DNA of 64,000 bases. Source: AP-15 sp035503615. GTDB taxonomy: Bacteria > Pseudomonadota > Alphaproteobacteria > ATCC43930 > CGMCC-115725. The number at the start of each line of letters is the position of its first letter. Positions within the stretch are counted from its first letter, which is position 1. Location: the NCBI GenBank assembly GCA_035503615.1, contig DATJTI010000089.1, positions 1-64,000 on the forward strand. Reading direction: 5' to 3'. Positions 63,437 to 64,000 of this stretch are shown in pieces. A program made the position numbers and the translations under genes. The notes under the pieces were generated by a model. That model did not search any database. It was not told the DNA's origin and saw nothing but the letters and a program-made list of their open reading frames with translations.

Positions 63437-64000
63437 CTATTGCGCGGCCGCCGCCACCGGAGCATCGAGCGTCTTCATGAACTCGATCAGATAGGGCTTC
63501 CACAGCCTCGCATAGAAATGGCTGAAATGGCCGTGGGTATCCGGCCCAGCCGGGATCAGCACATAGCGGCCGTGCCTGACCCGCCGCATTGCGCGCTCGA
63601 CGGTGCCGAGTTCGGGCGGGTTGGCGTGATCCTCGGCATCGTTGATCAGCATCACCTTGGCCCGGATCTTGTCGAGATCGGGTTCGGGGTCGTAATCCTG
63701 GATCGCCTCGATCGCCCAGAGCTGGTTGTTGGCGTCGCCTTTGGCCGCCTCGGCAAGACGGCGTTCGTAGAGCGCGTTGGCGGCGGCGAGCGTTGGCGCC
63801 ATCTCCTGGATCCGGGTTGGGCTTTCGACCCCGTAATTCCCGGCGGCCGCATAGATGTAGTGGCGCGGATTGGTTTCGTAAAAGCCGTTGTTCCAGTCCG
63901 GGTCGTGGCGGATCGCCTCGGCCTGGGCGCGGCGGCCGAGCCAGTTGCGGCCGCTGATCTGGACCGGCTGGCACGAGATCGGGATCACGCCATCCATCAG
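63437..64000 (-). CDS. Alpha/beta-fold hydrolase, C-terminal part (cut by window edge)
   Basis: The frame stays open to the end of the window, so the N-terminus is missing. The visible 188 residues resemble the homoserine O-acetyltransferase-like alpha/beta hydrolases (MDGVIPISCQPVQISGRNW, RHDPDWNNGFYE, AKVMLINDAEDHANPPELGTVERAM, GHFSHFYARLWKPYL). An Asp (NDAEDHANPP) and a His (GPDTHGHFSHF) in the right order for the triad are seen; the nucleophile elbow is outside the window. It is co-oriented with the SDR 33 bases downstream. Substrate unknown. Confidence 0.8.
   Translation of the reverse strand: MMDGVIPISCQPVQISGRNWLGRRAQAEAIRHDPDWNNGFYETNPRHYIYAAAGNYGVESPTRIQEMAPTLAAANALYERRLAEAAKGDANNQLWAIEAIQDYDPEPDLDKIRAKVMLINDAEDHANPPELGTVERAMRRVRHGRYVLIPAGPDTHGHFSHFYARLWKPYLIEFMKTLDAPVAAAAQ

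Overview
The window looks like a chromosomal segment of a GC-rich alphaproteobacterium of the Rhizobiales/Rhodospirillales type. Reasons: an imuA-imuB-dnaE2 mutagenesis cassette behind a GTTC-N7-GTTC LexA box (the alphaproteobacterial SOS operator), the thrB-rnhA gene pair, a form II cox (aerobic CO dehydrogenase-like) cluster, and double-hairpin palindromes with CGTCAT/ATGACG ends. Genes are densely packed with many ATGA start/stop overlaps. No rRNA, tRNA, transposase, phage gene or CRISPR array was seen.

Layout. 0-4 kb: end of a LysE exporter, PaiB-like FMN protein, lipoprotein, CDGSH protein, homoserine kinase, RNase HI. 3.3-9 kb: SOS mutagenesis cassette. 9-16 kb: aminotransferase, FMN reductase, RF3 and two paralogous MFS transporters. 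16-19 kb: class II DAHP synthase and nicotinate phosphoribosyltransferase, preceded by a complete candidate attenuator whose leader peptide has Phe-Trp-Tyr-Arg-Arg-Tyr codons. 19-27.6 kb: nitrate/nitrite assimilation operon (narK-nirB-nirD-nasA-hemD-like) behind a near-perfect sigma-54 promoter and a structured leader, with the ANTAR regulator nasT upstream. 27.7-38.7 kb: molybdenum hydroxylase locus (coxG-S-L-M and coxD-E-xdhC-xdhC-mocA), interrupted by an opposite-strand luciferase-like monooxygenase. 38.8-52.8 kb: housekeeping and single genes (RidA-like, pyrF, solute-binding protein, LVIVD protein, CobW GTPase, hydrolase, two XRE regulators, DUF1328, lipid kinase, asnB, O-acetylhomoserine sulfhydrylase, DNA glycosylase). 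52.9-54.6 kb: sedolisin peptidase. 54.7-62.6 kb: one co-directional cluster of diheme cytochrome c, GMC oxidoreductase, cupin, alpha/beta hydrolase without a nucleophile, LLM monooxygenase and HSL esterase. An SDR and a partial hydrolase follow on the other strand.

How parts work together. NarK imports nitrate, NasA reduces it to nitrite, and NirBD takes nitrite to ammonium; NasT probably releases leader-RNA termination when nitrate is present. The cox proteins make and mature a Mo-flavin-FeS hydroxylase: CoxMSL are the subunits, CoxDE, the XdhC proteins and the MocA fusion mature the cofactor, and CoxG anchors the enzyme to the membrane. The right-hand cluster resembles a catabolic route of oxidation, oxygenation and ester hydrolysis for an unidentified organic substrate.

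Two themes cut across the window. Palindromic elements lie in frame inside dnaE2 and probably imuA, and short 15-24 bp tandem duplications occur repeatedly near gene ends.
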